In this document: positions 8,604-18,855 of the stretch, piece after piece
Layout: the number at the start of each line of letters is the position of its first letter
Position numbering within the stretch: position 1 is the first letter of the stretch
Assembly: GCF_000382345.1 (NCBI RefSeq)
Contig: NZ_KB908102.1
Location: 16,574-80,573, forward strand
Reading direction: 5' to 3'
Source: Massilia niastensis DSM 21313
Lineage (GTDB): Bacteria > Pseudomonadota > Gammaproteobacteria > Burkholderiales > Burkholderiaceae_D
Length of the DNA stretch: 64,000 nucleotides
Notes under the pieces: model-generated
What the model was told of the DNA's origin: nothing
The model's database searches: none
What the model saw: only the letters and a program-made list of their open reading frames with translations
Program-made: the position numbers and the translations under genes

Positions 8604-9341
8604 TCAGTTGTAGCGTTTCTGGCAACGCTCGCAATAGAAGCTGCGCCGCTTGGTGCGTCCCAGGTTGGCCTTCAGGAAGGGGATGTCGCAGCGCGGGCAG
8701 GTCTTCTGCGCGTGCGCCAGCCAGTGCTGCTTGAGCACGAACTGCTTTTTCCAGGCGAGGAAGTCGAAACTGTACTGGCGCGCCTCGTCGACCAGTGCGC
8801 GCAGCTTGGGCGCGGGCAGGGCGCCGACGTTCGACAATGGATGCACGCGGATGCGGAACAGCACCTCGTTCTTGATGATGTTGCCCACGCCTGAGAAGAT
8901 GTCCTGGTCGAGCAGGGCGTCGCAGGCCAGCAGCTCGGGACGGGCGCGCAGTTTCTTGCGCGCCTTCTTCGGATCCCACTGGTCCGACATCACGTCGGCG
9001 CTGAAGTCATAGGCTTCGAAGGCGGTGCGCTCGATTTCCCTGACCGAGCAGGCATACACATTCAGCTCGCCGCCGTCCGCCATCCGCAGCGACAGCCGCG
9101 CGGGCTTGTCGCGCCGCTCGTCGATGCGATAGGTGCCGAACAGCAGGAAATGAATGCGCAGCACCAGTCCGGGCAGCTCGATCAGGAGGTGCTTGCCCCA
9201 GGTGTGCAGCGCCACGATGGGCTGCCCGACGAGGCGGGCGGTGTCGATGGCCCAGGTATTGCCTTCGGCATGGACGATTTCCTGCCCCACGAAGCGCGCG
9301 GCCTGTTCCTTCAGGATGTAAAGCGATGGACCTTCCGGCAC
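8604..9341 (-). CDS. Fpg/Nei family DNA glycosylase/AP lyase
   Basis: 245 residues starting at a GTG (9341): GTG-CCG-GAA-GGT gives the invariant N-terminal PEGP, whose Pro is the catalytic nucleophile after Met removal, with Glu next to it. AGGAGG lies 6 bases upstream, which fixes this start; longer frames are not credible. K50 in TWGKHLL matches the beta-hairpin Lys of the family, and a C-terminal zinc finger is present (CPRC near residue 204, CERC near the end). It removes oxidised bases and nicks abasic sites in base-excision repair. It is somewhat shorter than E. coli Nei (263), and an Nei-like subtype fits better than Fpg/MutM. Confidence 0.92.
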   Translation of the reverse strand: MPEGPSLYILKEQAARFVGQEIVHAEGNTWAIDTARLVGQPIVALHTWGKHLLIELPGLVLRIHFLLFGTYRIDERRDKPARLSLRMADGGELNVYACSVREIERTAFEAYDFSADVMSDQWDPKKARKKLRARPELLACDALLDQDIFSGVGNIIKNEVLFRIRVHPLSNVGALPAPKLRALVDEARQYSFDFLAWKKQFVLKQHWLAHAQKTCPRCDIPFLKANLGRTKRRSFYCERCQKRYN

Positions 9342-9491
9342 GGATGACCTCCTGGCGCCATTGTCGTCCGGCGTACGGAAACGCCCTGTGCGCGGCCTAA
9401 CATTTGGATACAAAACTCCGACGATCCCGGACTCGCAGAAGGAATAAACGGGCGTATATTTGAACCAGACCGCAAGGAAGGAGAGAAGGCG

Positions 9492-9983
9492 ATGAACGCG
9501 TTGTTTGGAAAAGTGGCCCTGATGGGCCTGCTCGCATTGGGCGCCGGGACGGCGTCCGCGGGCGTGACCGTGAAGTACATCGAGGCGGACAAGTTCGCCG
9601 ACATGCCGTTCGCGCCCTGGGAGCGCGAGGAAGTACTGCGTGACCTGACCGATTATTTCAACGAGCTGGGCGCCAAGCTGCCGCAGGGCCAGGACCTGGC
9701 CATCGAAGTGACCGACATCGACCTGGCGGGCCGCGAGTACCCGAACGTGCGCGGGCCGCGCGAGCTGCGCATCCTGAAGGGCGGCGCGGACTGGCCGATC
9801 ATCAACCTGCGCTACAGCCTGACCCAGGATGGCCAGGTGCTGCATGCCGGCGACGCCAAGCTCTCCGACATGAACTACCTGCACCGCATCCACCGCTATA
9901 ACGATAACGACAGCCTGCGTTATGAAAAGCGGATGATCCTGGAGTGGTTCAACGCCACCATCCTGAAGAAGAAATCGGGTTGA
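9492..9983 (+). CDS. DUF3016 family periplasmic protein
   Basis: 163 residues with a Sec signal peptide (about 1-23, ending TASA) and a mature part beginning GVTVKYIEADKFADMPF. The features W43ER, the DYFNELGAKLP block and EVTDIDLAGR are those of the DUF3016 family of small secreted proteobacterial proteins of unknown role. A GGAGAG-like ribosome site stands before the ATG. Divergent from the Fpg/Nei gene, with a 150-bp shared upstream region. A strong bidirectional terminator follows. Confidence 0.88.
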   Translation: MNALFGKVALMGLLALGAGTASAGVTVKYIEADKFADMPFAPWEREEVLRDLTDYFNELGAKLPQGQDLAIEVTDIDLAGREYPNVRGPRELRILKGGADWPIINLRYSLTQDGQVLHAGDAKLSDMNYLHRIHRYNDNDSLRYEKRMILEWFNATILKKKSG

Positions 9984-10034
9984 GCGGCCGATGACGGCCG
10001 GATGAGACAGGCCGCAGCGGCGATGGATAGTCCA

Positions 10035-10062
10035 GAAAAACGGCGCCCGCGGCGCCGTTTTT
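10035..10062. terminator. Bidirectional Rho-independent terminator
   Basis: AAAAACGGCGCC-CGC-GGCGCCGTTTTT: a perfect stem with A5 on the left and T5 on the right, so it can serve both the DUF3016 gene (+) and the convergent sigma operon (-). Confidence 0.92.
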
Positions 10063-10081
10063 CATGGTTGACGAGGCGCGC

Positions 10082-11155
10082 TCATTCGCCCTTCTTGATG
10101 ACGGTCGTGCGCCCGGGCGCCATCGCATCGCGGACGGTGTAGTCGGACGGCACCGTGAACAGCGCCGCCGCCGGTTCGCCGCGCTTCAGGTCGTCGAGGC
10201 GGTACACCATGTCGCCGCTGCGCGGGTCGCTGTGCTTGTGGTAGACCATGACCTGCAGCTCGGGCGAGGTCCAGGTTTCGCTGCTGACCGTGATCGGATC
10301 GCGGTTGCCGATCTCGCCGGCCGGGATCTCGTAGCTGCGCTGGCGGCCCTGGGCCTTCACGCCCGAGAACTCGCGCGTGCCGAGGTCGCGGCTGACCGCC
10401 TTGGCCGCCCACTTCGCGTCGCCGATCGCGCCGGCGATCATCGGTCCGAGCTGGATCGACATGTCGCGCGTCGCCAGCGCGGCGGCCGCCGCCGGCTCGG
10501 CGATGCGGATGCGCACGTCCTTGTGTTCGTCGGCGCGCGCCACTTCCTTGACGATGATGCGGCTGTCCTCGGACAGCTTGCCCTCGCGGCGCAACTGCTC
10601 GACGTGGGCGCGCGCCTGTTCGGCCGCCACCCGGGCGTATTCTCGCGCCGCGCGGGCGTGTTCGGTCGCCGCGACGCGCGCGGCTTCTCCCGGCGCCGCA
10701 ACCCTGGTCGCGGTCTTGCTGTTCGGGCGCAGCACCCAGCGCACGCCTTCGACCGGATCGTGGATGGTCACCACGCGCACCTGGCCATTGTCGTCGCGTA
10801 CTTCGCTGCGGGTGCGGCCGGCGCTGTCGCGGTAGTTCATCGAACTGGCCTTGTTGACGATCTGGTTGCCGTCGGCCAGCTGCCGCACGCGTTCGGACAC
10901 CGATTCGGCGCTGTACGGGGCGTTCTTGACCACCCGTCCCGGATGCATCTGGATCAGGGGACCGGTGAAGGAGCCCTCGAAGGCGCGCAGGCCTCCCAGG
11001 TCGCCGGTGTGGACCTGCAGGGTGTCGCCCTGGCGGGTGACGATGCGGCGCTCCATGCGCTCGACGCGTTCCTGGGGCTCTTCCATCTCGTCGGCCTGCG
11101 CCGGCGCGAAGGCGCAGGCCAGCAGTGCTGCAATCAGGATCTTCTTGGTCATCAT
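10082..11155 (-). CDS. Secreted protein of the ECF sigma operon, unknown function
   Basis: 357 residues from the ATG at 11155 (MMTKKILIAALL); GAGG is 5 bases upstream. Sec signal peptide about 1-22 (APAQA). The mature part begins with charged EEPQERVERMERR, then a beta-rich segment, an Ala/Arg/Glu-rich helical stretch likely to be a coiled coil (about 160-195), and a C-terminal region with SSETWTSPELQVMVYHKHSD. No catalytic motif is recognised. Third gene of the operon sigma factor, membrane protein, secreted protein, so it is probably an envelope component of that regulon or signal path. A much longer in-frame reading upstream crosses the neighbouring gene and was not used. Confidence 0.75.
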   Translation of the reverse strand: MMTKKILIAALLACAFAPAQADEMEEPQERVERMERRIVTRQGDTLQVHTGDLGGLRAFEGSFTGPLIQMHPGRVVKNAPYSAESVSERVRQLADGNQIVNKASSMNYRDSAGRTRSEVRDDNGQVRVVTIHDPVEGVRWVLRPNSKTATRVAAPGEAARVAATEHARAAREYARVAAEQARAHVEQLRREGKLSEDSRIIVKEVARADEHKDVRIRIAEPAAAAALATRDMSIQLGPMIAGAIGDAKWAAKAVSRDLGTREFSGVKAQGRQRSYEIPAGEIGNRDPITVSSETWTSPELQVMVYHKHSDPRSGDMVYRLDDLKRGEPAAALFTVPSDYTVRDAMAPGRTTVIKKGE

Positions 11156-11181
11156 GGCATCCTCGGTTGGTAATCGTCTTG

Positions 11182-11685
11182 TCAGTTGGGCGCGCTCAGG
11201 CGCACCGCCAGCGGATGGCCGTCGGCCGCCACCAGCATTTCGGCGCGCACCGTGCCGCCGGCGTTTTCCGGGTCGACCGGCATGCCCAGCGGCGCCAGCG
11301 CCGTCTGCGGCAGGTCGGCCTGGACCACGCGCGCATTCGGTTCCTGTTCGATGCGTTCGAGCGATTCGAGCGCGATGAAGGCGCTGCCCTGGTCGACGCT
11401 CACCAGCGATGGCGGCGCCTCCACGGTGACGGCGCGGTGCGGCGACAGCGCCAGCAGCAGCGCCACCGCGCTCAAGGAGCACAGCGCGCCGGCCGCGCCC
11501 CACTGCGGCAGCGACAGCCTGCGGTACCACGGCTGCTTCTTCGGGAACTGGCGGGCGAAGGCCTGCATCAGCTCCTTTTCGACGCAGCGCGGGGCCTCGT
11601 GCCCGGCCAGTTCGCCGCGCAGCGCCTTGAATCGTTCGTCCAGCGCCGCCAGCGCCGGGTCGTGGGTGTCCCTGGTATCGTCCAT
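11182..11685 (-). CDS. Single-pass membrane protein, probable anti-sigma factor
   Basis: 167 residues. Acidic cytosolic N-terminus (about 1-55, with HEAPRCVEKELMQAFARQFP), one TM helix about 65-85 (GAAGALCSLSAVALLLALS) and a periplasmic tail of about 80 residues. This topology and its place directly downstream of an ECF sigma gene (17 bp gap) fit an anti-sigma factor. The classical zinc motif (HxxxCxxC) is absent, so assignment rests on context. A GGAAAG-type ribosome site precedes the ATG at 11685. Confidence 0.7.
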   Translation of the reverse strand: MDDTRDTHDPALAALDERFKALRGELAGHEAPRCVEKELMQAFARQFPKKQPWYRRLSLPQWGAAGALCSLSAVALLLALSPHRAVTVEAPPSLVSVDQGSAFIALESLERIEQEPNARVVQADLPQTALAPLGMPVDPENAGGTVRAEMLVAADGHPLAVRLSAPN

Positions 11686-11702
11686 GTTCTTTCCTTCCTC
11701 GC

Positions 11703-12296
11703 TCAGGCCGTGGCCCTGGCCGCGGGGTGCTGCGCCTGCAGCCGCTTGGCCAGGGCCGCCCGTCCGCGCGCCAGGCGCGAGCGCACGGTGCCGATGTCCA
11801 CCTGGCAGATCTCGGCGATCTCCTGGTAGGACAGGTCGTGCAGTTCATACAGGATGACCGGGTCGCGGTAGTGCGGCGGCAGCAGGGCCAGCGCACGGCG
11901 CACCTGCTCGGCCGCCTCGTTCCCGAGCAGCCGCCCGAGCGGCTCCTGGGCCTCGCAGGCCAGCTCCAGCTCCCCGTCCTCGTCGGGCTCCGGCAGGGCG
12001 ACCTGGCGCTGGCGCGGCTCTTCCAGCTTCAGGACCAGGTTGCGCGCCACCCCGAACAGGAAGTGCTGCAGCTGCCCGCGCAGCGGGTCGTAGCGGAACC
12101 GGCCCGTCATCAGCCCCATGAAGGCTTCCTGCACGATGTCGGCCGCCGTATCGCCCGAGCCGCAGCGCAGCAGCGCGAAGCGGTACAGCGGGCCCTGGTG
12201 CCGCCGGTACAGCGCCGCGAAGGCGGCCGCCGTGCCGGCATGCATCTGGCGCAGCAGTTCGGTGTCGAAGTGGTCGGGTGTGCTCATGATGGTCAT
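11703..12296 (-). CDS. ECF-type RNA polymerase sigma factor
   Basis: 197 residues from the ATG at 12296 (MTIMSTPDHF); AGGA stands 5-8 bases upstream, better than the alternatives at 12335 or 12287. Sigma region 2 is visible at about 25-90 (AAFAALYRRHQGPLYRFA, ADIVQEAF, WLFGVARN-like FLFGVARN) and region 4 at about 140-190 (LPPHYRDPVILYELHDLS then the helix-turn-helix YQEIAEICQVDIGTVRSRLARGR). First gene of a three-gene operon with a putative anti-sigma factor and a secreted protein. ECF systems normally answer to envelope or oxidative signals; the signal here is not evident. Confidence 0.9.
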   Translation of the reverse strand: MTIMSTPDHFDTELLRQMHAGTAAAFAALYRRHQGPLYRFALLRCGSGDTAADIVQEAFMGLMTGRFRYDPLRGQLQHFLFGVARNLVLKLEEPRQRQVALPEPDEDGELELACEAQEPLGRLLGNEAAEQVRRALALLPPHYRDPVILYELHDLSYQEIAEICQVDIGTVRSRLARGRAALAKRLQAQHPAARATA

Positions 12297-12344
12297 CTTT
12301 TCCTGTATTCCGCCGGCGCGGCGAAAAAGTTCCAACTTTTTTCA

Positions 12345-12382
12345 GAAAAAGAAACGCCCCGCGCCGGAAGCCGGGCGGGGCG
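12345..12382 (-). terminator. Rho-independent terminator
   Basis: Long hairpin CGCCCCGC-g-CCGG-aag-CCGG-GCGGGGCG (12355-12382) with an A-rich left flank, i.e. a U-rich tail on the minus strand. It ends the thioesterase gene transcript. Confidence 0.8.
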
Positions 12383-12405
12383 CTGGTTCGTCGAGAAGAA
12401 AACGC

Positions 12406-12849
12406 TTAGTCGATCCAGTTCACGCGGTCGAACTTGGAGCGGAATTCTTCCGGCATGACGACCACCTGGCTGGTCTTGTAGTTGAAGAAGACGAAACCCG
12501 ACTTGGCCATGGCGATCAGCTTGCGGTCGCGCGGGCGGGTGATGCGGAAGGTGATGTCGCCGCCGTACTTGTTAAAGTCCATGACGCCGACTTCGAACAG
12601 CAGCTGGTCGCGCGCATGCGCTTCGGCGCGGTAGGTGGTGGCCAGGTCGGTGACGATGATGCCGGTGCCGTCGCGCTCGGTTTCGGCGACGCCGAACTCG
12701 AACAGGAAGCGCGCCCGCGCCTCGGAGATCATCGAGATCATCGAGTCGTTGCCGAGGTGGTTGGCGGCATTGATGTCGGTGACGCGCACGGTCAGTGGCG
12801 TCGAATAGTAGAACTGGTCTTCAGGGAAATCGAGTTGTAAGCGTGCCAT
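12406..12849 (-). CDS. Hotdog-fold acyl-CoA thioesterase family protein
   Basis: 147 residues, within the usual length of 4HBT-type thioesterases. Seen: the opening strand FYYSTPLTVRVTDIN, AANHLGNDSMISMISEAR (the long hotdog helix with the family's D/N-H-xN pattern) and RAEAHARDQLLFEVGV, as in the FadM/YbgC-like group. Predicted to hydrolyse acyl-CoA or acyl-ACP thioesters in the cytosol; the chain length preference is unknown. Separate transcription unit with its own terminator. Confidence 0.85.
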   Translation of the reverse strand: MARLQLDFPEDQFYYSTPLTVRVTDINAANHLGNDSMISMISEARARFLFEFGVAETERDGTGIIVTDLATTYRAEAHARDQLLFEVGVMDFNKYGGDITFRITRPRDRKLIAMAKSGFVFFNYKTSQVVVMPEEFRSKFDRVNWID

Positions 12850-12864
12850 TTCTTTATTCTAAAC

Positions 12865-14319
<1,455 letters not shown>

Positions 14320-14585
14320 GATCGCCTCCATCGCAGCCGCTTAGTGGCATCCATTGTGCCAGCGATCGGTGACAATTCACTATCGAATCGTGCGCCGGCC
14401 GCCGCCTGATGGGCTGCTTGCCGAGGCAGTCCTGCACTCGGAAGAACACCGGAAAGAGGACAAGCGCCAGCACGCTTCAGCCCGAGCACATCAGTTGTAA
14501 AGATCGATGTGTTCAAAAAGTGCATACTAGAGCCGCACGGCATCCCGTGAGCGATGCCTAACTGCCTGGAGCGAGCTCTTCTGTC

Positions 14586-15671
14586 ATGCATTTTGCCATT
14601 TTCACGTCCCTGGTCATCCTGATCGTCATGGCGACGCTGTTGCCGCTGTCGCGACGCACGGAATGGTGGATACGCGACCTGGATTTTCCACGCCTGCAGA
14701 TCGCGATCCTGTGCGTGGGCACATTGCTTGGACAAGCTTTTTTTCTTGACGCCGGGGATAGCGAAGCGCGGACGCTCATGATCGTGACCGCAGTCTGCCT
14801 GCTGTATCACACCTGGTGGATTGTTCCTTACACGAAAGTGTTTTCCCATGAGGTAAAACATTCCGTCACCAGCGAGCCGGACCGCCAGATCCGCATCATG
14901 ACGGCCAATGTGCTGACCCCGAACCGGAATGCCGACGGTCTGATCGCCCTGATCCGCGAACACAAGCCGCATGTCTTCGTGACGCTCGAAACCGATACAT
15001 GGTGGCAGGAGAGACTGGATGTGCTCGAGGATGAGTATCCTTTTTCGATGAAGTGTCCGCTCGATAATCTCTATGGCATGCATGTGTATTCGCGGCTGCC
15101 GCTGGTGGATAGTGCGATCCAGTTCCTGGTGGAGGACGATATCCCGTCGATGCACGCGATGGTGATCTTGCCGTCCGGACACAAGGTCCGCATCCATTTC
15201 CTGCATCCGGCGCCGCCCAGTCCTACCGAGCACGACGAATCCACCGAACGCGATGCCGAACTGCTGGTCGTGGCCAAGAGCGTGGCGGAACTGGATACGC
15301 CGGTCATCGTCACGGGCGACCTGAACGACGTCGCGTGGTCCACGACGACGCGGCTGTTCCGTAAGATCAGCGGCCTGCTCGATCCCCGTATCGGGCGCGG
15401 CATGTTCAATACCTATCACGCCGATCACTGGTTCATGCGCTGGCCGCTCGACCATCTATTCCACAGCCAGCATTTCACGCTGTCCCACATCCAGAGGCTC
15501 CCGTCCTTCGGCTCGGACCATTTTCCGATGCTGGTGGAACTCACCTATGACAAGGCGCGCGGCAAGGAACAGGAGGGATTGCAGGCCGATGCGGAGGACC
15601 ATGCCCTCGCGGAAGAAAAGATTGCCGCAGAGCCGGTGGACGAATCGGACGTGCATGAACCGCAGGCTTGA
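14586..15671 (+). CDS. Membrane-anchored endonuclease/exonuclease/phosphatase family protein
   Basis: 361 residues. Three hydrophobic helices at the N-terminus (about 1-22, 37-53, 60-82), then an EEP domain (about 103-330) with TANVLTPN, the metal-binding Glu in VTLETDTWW, GDLNDVAWS and the terminal GSDHFPML. The C-terminal tail of about 35 residues is acidic. Family members with this topology act on the periplasmic face, probably on phosphodiesters or lipid-linked phosphates. It is divergent from the sugar dehydrogenase and convergent with the M20 peptidase. Base composition near the start (TTTTT-rich) is less GC-biased than in neighbours. Confidence 0.88.
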   Translation: MHFAIFTSLVILIVMATLLPLSRRTEWWIRDLDFPRLQIAILCVGTLLGQAFFLDAGDSEARTLMIVTAVCLLYHTWWIVPYTKVFSHEVKHSVTSEPDRQIRIMTANVLTPNRNADGLIALIREHKPHVFVTLETDTWWQERLDVLEDEYPFSMKCPLDNLYGMHVYSRLPLVDSAIQFLVEDDIPSMHAMVILPSGHKVRIHFLHPAPPSPTEHDESTERDAELLVVAKSVAELDTPVIVTGDLNDVAWSTTTRLFRKISGLLDPRIGRGMFNTYHADHWFMRWPLDHLFHSQHFTLSHIQRLPSFGSDHFPMLVELTYDKARGKEQEGLQADAEDHALAEEKIAAEPVDESDVHEPQA

Positions 15672-15704
15672 GGAAGCGGACCCGGCAGCCCTGCCTTGCC
15701 GGCG

Positions 15705-17000
15705 TCAGCGGGTCAGCCGGTAGATCAGCAGCGCGGTGCGGATCGCGGCGCGTTCGATCGAGGCCAGTTCGACCCCCTCGTTCGGCGAGTGCGCCCCGCC
15801 GCCGCTCGCGCCCAGGCCGTCGAGGCTGTCGACATGGGGCGCGACGAACTGGATGTCGCCGGCGCCGCGCGCGCTGGGCGGGACCGCGCCGATGGTGCCC
15901 AGTCCGGCATCGCTGCTGGCCTGCGAGTACTGTTCCAGCAGCCTCAGGTTGCCGGGTGTGACCGCCATCGGCGGATACGAATCGCGGAAGCTGATGCTCG
16001 CGCTGGCGCCCGGCAGGCTCTGGGCGACGATCTCGCGCATGCGCGCGTGGGCGCGGTCGCGCTGCGCATAGTCGAGGTAGCGCAGGTCGCCCTTGACGGT
16101 GACGGTGTTGGCGATGACATTGGTCTTGCCGAAGGCCGCGCCTTTTGAATTCGCAGCGTCGAAGCTGACATCGGTGCCGCCCAGGATCAGGCCCGGATTG
16201 AAGGTCAGGCCCGGCTCGGCCACCTGCTGGCGGAAGCCGTCGAGGATGCGCGCCGCCTCGTACACGGCGCCATAGCCGCCGTTGCCGAACACGCCCTGCG
16301 AATGGCCCTGGCGGCCCTTGACCTCGAGTTCGAAGAAGGCGGTGGCGCGCCGCCCGACGGTGGCCGCGGGCTGGCCGTCGATGCTCACCAGGCCCTCGAA
16401 GCCGAGCGCCACGTCGCTCAGCTTGGCCAGCTCGACCATGTCCTTGCGCGACACCGATTTCGGGTTGCCGGCTTCCTCTTCGTCGCCGGTGAACATCACG
16501 GTGATCGTCGTGTCGTCGAGCGCGCCCGCGCGCTGCAGGGCGCGCAGGGCGGCCACCACGATGACGTTGCCTCCCTTCATGTCGCTGACGCCCTGGCCGC
16601 GCGCGTAGTCGCCTTCGCGCTCCCACAGCGGCGTCGTGCTGTCGGCTTCGAAGACGGTGTCGAGGTGGCCGAGCAGCAGCAGGCGCTTGCCCTGCCTGCC
16701 TTCGCGCACCGCGACCAGGTGGCCGGCGCGCCCCATCTCGTGCGGCATGTCCAGCCAGACAGTGCGGAAGCCGAGCTGGTCGAATTCCTTGCGGAACACG
16801 TCGCCGACGGCGCGCACGCCGGCCAGGTTCATGGTGCCGCTATTGATGCGGGCGCTGCGTTCGAGCAAGCCGATGGCGGCGCCCGACCAGGCGCGCACTT
16901 CCTCGACGATGCGCTGCTCGGCCGGGGACAGCCCGGCGGCGCGCGCCGGATGCAGGGCGGCGACCGCCAGCGCCAGCGCGAGGACAAGCTTGCGTTGCAT
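15705..17000 (-). CDS. Secreted M20 family metallopeptidase (carboxypeptidase G2-like)
   Basis: 431 residues from the ATG at 17000 (MQRKLVLALALA) with AGGAAG 4 bases upstream. Sec signal about 1-22 (PARAA). Zinc site motifs: LLLGHLDTVF (first His and catalytic Asp), GQGVSDMKGG (bridging Asp), TGDEEEAGN (catalytic Glu plus ligand), AGDIQFVAPHVDSLDGLG and a terminal HSPNEG His. Carries the dimerisation-domain block GRQGHSQGVFG. Resembles glutamate carboxypeptidase (CPG2) or periplasmic M20 peptidases that release C-terminal residues. The long in-frame extension upstream of 17000 overlaps another gene and is not real. Confidence 0.92.
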   Translation of the reverse strand: MQRKLVLALALAVAALHPARAAGLSPAEQRIVEEVRAWSGAAIGLLERSARINSGTMNLAGVRAVGDVFRKEFDQLGFRTVWLDMPHEMGRAGHLVAVREGRQGKRLLLLGHLDTVFEADSTTPLWEREGDYARGQGVSDMKGGNVIVVAALRALQRAGALDDTTITVMFTGDEEEAGNPKSVSRKDMVELAKLSDVALGFEGLVSIDGQPAATVGRRATAFFELEVKGRQGHSQGVFGNGGYGAVYEAARILDGFRQQVAEPGLTFNPGLILGGTDVSFDAANSKGAAFGKTNVIANTVTVKGDLRYLDYAQRDRAHARMREIVAQSLPGASASISFRDSYPPMAVTPGNLRLLEQYSQASSDAGLGTIGAVPPSARGAGDIQFVAPHVDSLDGLGASGGGAHSPNEGVELASIERAAIRTALLIYRLTR

Positions 17001-17056
17001 AAGACTTCCTGGGCAATAATGAAGATATGCAACTTTACTACAAGAAAGCGTGGTGT

Positions 17057-17368
17057 CTAGGGCAGGGAAGGGGCGCGGCTGCGGGTCTTGCTGACCACGC
17101 CGGAGGGATCGAGCAGGATGACGAATTCGGTAAAACGTCCGCCGCCGGCGGGCGACTGGTAGACCCAGACTTCGTACGCGCTGTCGAAGCGCACGTGTTT
17201 CGTCGGGCCGAAGGCGGCCAGCAGCTCGGCCCTGGTGGTACTGCCCGGAACGACCAGCTGCGCCAGCCGCTCGGCGGGCGCCTGGGCGCCCGGGGGCGCG
17301 GGCTGGCTGGCGCAGCCGGCCAGCAGGACGGAGAGCAGGAAGCGGCACGACAGGCGGCGCAAGCTCAT
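17057..17368 (-). CDS. Small lipoprotein, unknown function
   Basis: 103 residues, MSLRRLSCRFLLSVLLAGCASQPAPP: lipobox LLAGC with Cys about residue 19. The mature part is about 80 residues with RLAQLVVPGSTTRAELLAAFG, an SmpA/BamE-like opening (GxTxxEVxxxxG pattern), then a short beta sheet with VWVYQSP. A BamE-like or small-lipoprotein fold is likely. Its ATG overlaps the stop of the upstream gene at 17365 (ATGA), and a GGAGG site lies before it, so the two are translationally coupled. Confidence 0.78.
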   Translation of the reverse strand: MSLRRLSCRFLLSVLLAGCASQPAPPGAQAPAERLAQLVVPGSTTRAELLAAFGPTKHVRFDSAYEVWVYQSPAGGGRFTEFVILLDPSGVVSKTRSRAPSLP

Positions 17369-18177
17369 GGCGCCTCCTCGGGAGAAGCCGTCATGTAGTC
17401 GAACTCGACCAGGGTGTCGTCGGGCCAGCTGCGGTCCCAGATCGGCGCGTAATAGGTGCGGTCGAGCAGGACCTGGCAGTCGCAGTAGTCGAGCATGGCG
17501 CGGCTCATGTCGCCGCCCGCGTAGAGCATGCTGAACGGCAAGGTTTCCACGCGTTCGCCGGCGCGCAGGGTGACGCCGAAGATGGGACGCTCGGCAAAGA
17601 ACAGGTAGTTGCCGTCCGCACTGTTGCAGACCTGGTCGGCCGTGCTGAAGGCGTTCGAGATCCAGCCGAACAGCGGCGAGCTGTTGGACACCAGCCCGGC
17701 TTCCTTGCCGACCCGGCATTCGAGCCGCAGGTCGCCGAGGCGCCGGGTGCCGGGCGGCAAGCCGGGGGTGACGATCAGGGCGCGCCAGGTCATGCTGGTG
17801 GTCTTGCGGCTGGCAATGACGTCCGCGTCTTCGCGCAGCGCCTGCTCGTTGCGCGGCAGCACGAAAGTATTGCGTGCGTCCACCGGCACCGAGATGGCGA
17901 TATTGTCGCCGGCGATGCGCAGGGTAATGCCGTGCATGTCGACGGTGGGGGAGCGCGGCAGCAGCTGGAAGCGCAGGCTGGCCTGCGGCGCGAAGGCGCG
18001 TTCGCGCTCGAAGCGTTCCATGCCCCGGATCATCTTGCGGTAGGACTTGTCGACCGGATCGCGGGTCGAGCGCACGGTGACGGTGGCTTGCTCGTCGGCA
18101 AGCGCCGTCACCGGAAAGGAGGCGGGACCGGCCGCGATGGCCAGTCCCAGCACGACGCGGACGAGTGGCCGCGTCAT
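17365..18177 (-). CDS. Secreted protein, unknown function
   Basis: 270 residues from the ATG at 18177 (MTRPLVRVVLGLAIAA). Sec signal about 1-27 (VTALADE). The mature part is soluble with a cysteine-rich second half (LRLECRVGKE, QVCNSADGNY, DYCDCQVLLDR) suggesting disulfide formation in the periplasm. No domain is recognised. Last four bases overlap the lipoprotein ATG, so both are co-transcribed and may work together at the envelope. The gap to the YcbK-type gene upstream (stop at 18182) is 4 bp, so all three may form one operon. Confidence 0.7.
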   Translation of the reverse strand: MTRPLVRVVLGLAIAAGPASFPVTALADEQATVTVRSTRDPVDKSYRKMIRGMERFERERAFAPQASLRFQLLPRSPTVDMHGITLRIAGDNIAISVPVDARNTFVLPRNEQALREDADVIASRKTTSMTWRALIVTPGLPPGTRRLGDLRLECRVGKEAGLVSNSSPLFGWISNAFSTADQVCNSADGNYLFFAERPIFGVTLRAGERVETLPFSMLYAGGDMSRAMLDYCDCQVLLDRTYYAPIWDRSWPDDTLVEFDYMTASPEEAP

Positions 18178-18181
18178 GGTG

Positions 18182-18721
18182 CTACCAGTAACGGACCCGG
18201 CCGGTATCCATGTGGACGAACTGGGAGTCGGCATAGTAGCCGACGCCGCCGCCACGCAGGGACATCGCGGCCTTGTGCAGCATCTTCAGGTCCTTGCCCG
18301 GCAGGCGGATATCGATGGCCTTGCCGTCCATGTGCATGCTGCGCTTGGCGACGCCGTTGCTGTTGGCATGCAGCTTGGCGTTCGATTCCGGCGCGCGGTA
18401 GCCCGAGATGATGTGCAATTCCCTGTTATTGCCGAGCTTGTCGTTCAGCTGGTCGACCAGCAGCAGCAGCTGCGGATCGATGTCGGCAATCTTGTTGGTG
18501 CGGTGATCGCGCATGACCTTGTTGATGTCCTTCAACGCATCCGACACGAATTCCCCTTCCGCCCAGAACACGCTGCGCAAGCTTTCGCCGGTATGCGTGT
18601 TATACAAACGCAAAGTACGCTCGCCGGGAACGGCTGATGCTGATTTGGCAAGAACTGGGAGGCTGAGGGAGGATGATGCGAGGAGGAGGGAACTTTTGAG
18701 GAACAAACGACGGTCAGTCAT
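18182..18721 (-). CDS. YcbK/DUF882-type periplasmic peptidase-like protein, Tat substrate
   Basis: 179 residues. The N-terminus MTDRRLFLKSSLLLASSSLSL has a twin-arginine motif (RRLFLK). Mature part: DUF882/M15-like fold, SGYRAPESNAKLH, the zinc-ligand pair HMDGKAIDIRLPG (His/Asp) and FVHMDTGRVRYW, with a Gly-rich GGGVGYY before it. E. coli YcbK belongs here, and the family is thought to be a murein-related metallopeptidase. First gene of a probable operon with the two secreted proteins that follow. Confidence 0.88.
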   Translation of the reverse strand: MTDRRLFLKSSLLLASSSLSLPVLAKSASAVPGERTLRLYNTHTGESLRSVFWAEGEFVSDALKDINKVMRDHRTNKIADIDPQLLLLVDQLNDKLGNNRELHIISGYRAPESNAKLHANSNGVAKRSMHMDGKAIDIRLPGKDLKMLHKAAMSLRGGGVGYYADSQFVHMDTGRVRYW

Positions 18722-18855
18722 TGGATGGGGTCCTTAGGCTGGTTCGCTAATTCATCATGATACGCCTGTTGCGCTAATCGTGCAGATAAAATGAATCAAA
18801 ATGCGGCAGATCCGCTACGATGTCAGTCTACCAACCGTTTTTGGGAGATGTTCGT

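Noticed and set aside
9342..9893. N-terminal extension of the Fpg/Nei frame to 429 residues
   Set aside because: The GTG after AGGAGG gives the invariant PEGP start; the extension overlaps the DUF3016 gene.
11156..11896. Upstream extension of the secreted protein of the sigma operon
   Set aside because: It overlaps the anti-sigma and sigma genes in another frame; the signal peptide fixes the start at 11155.
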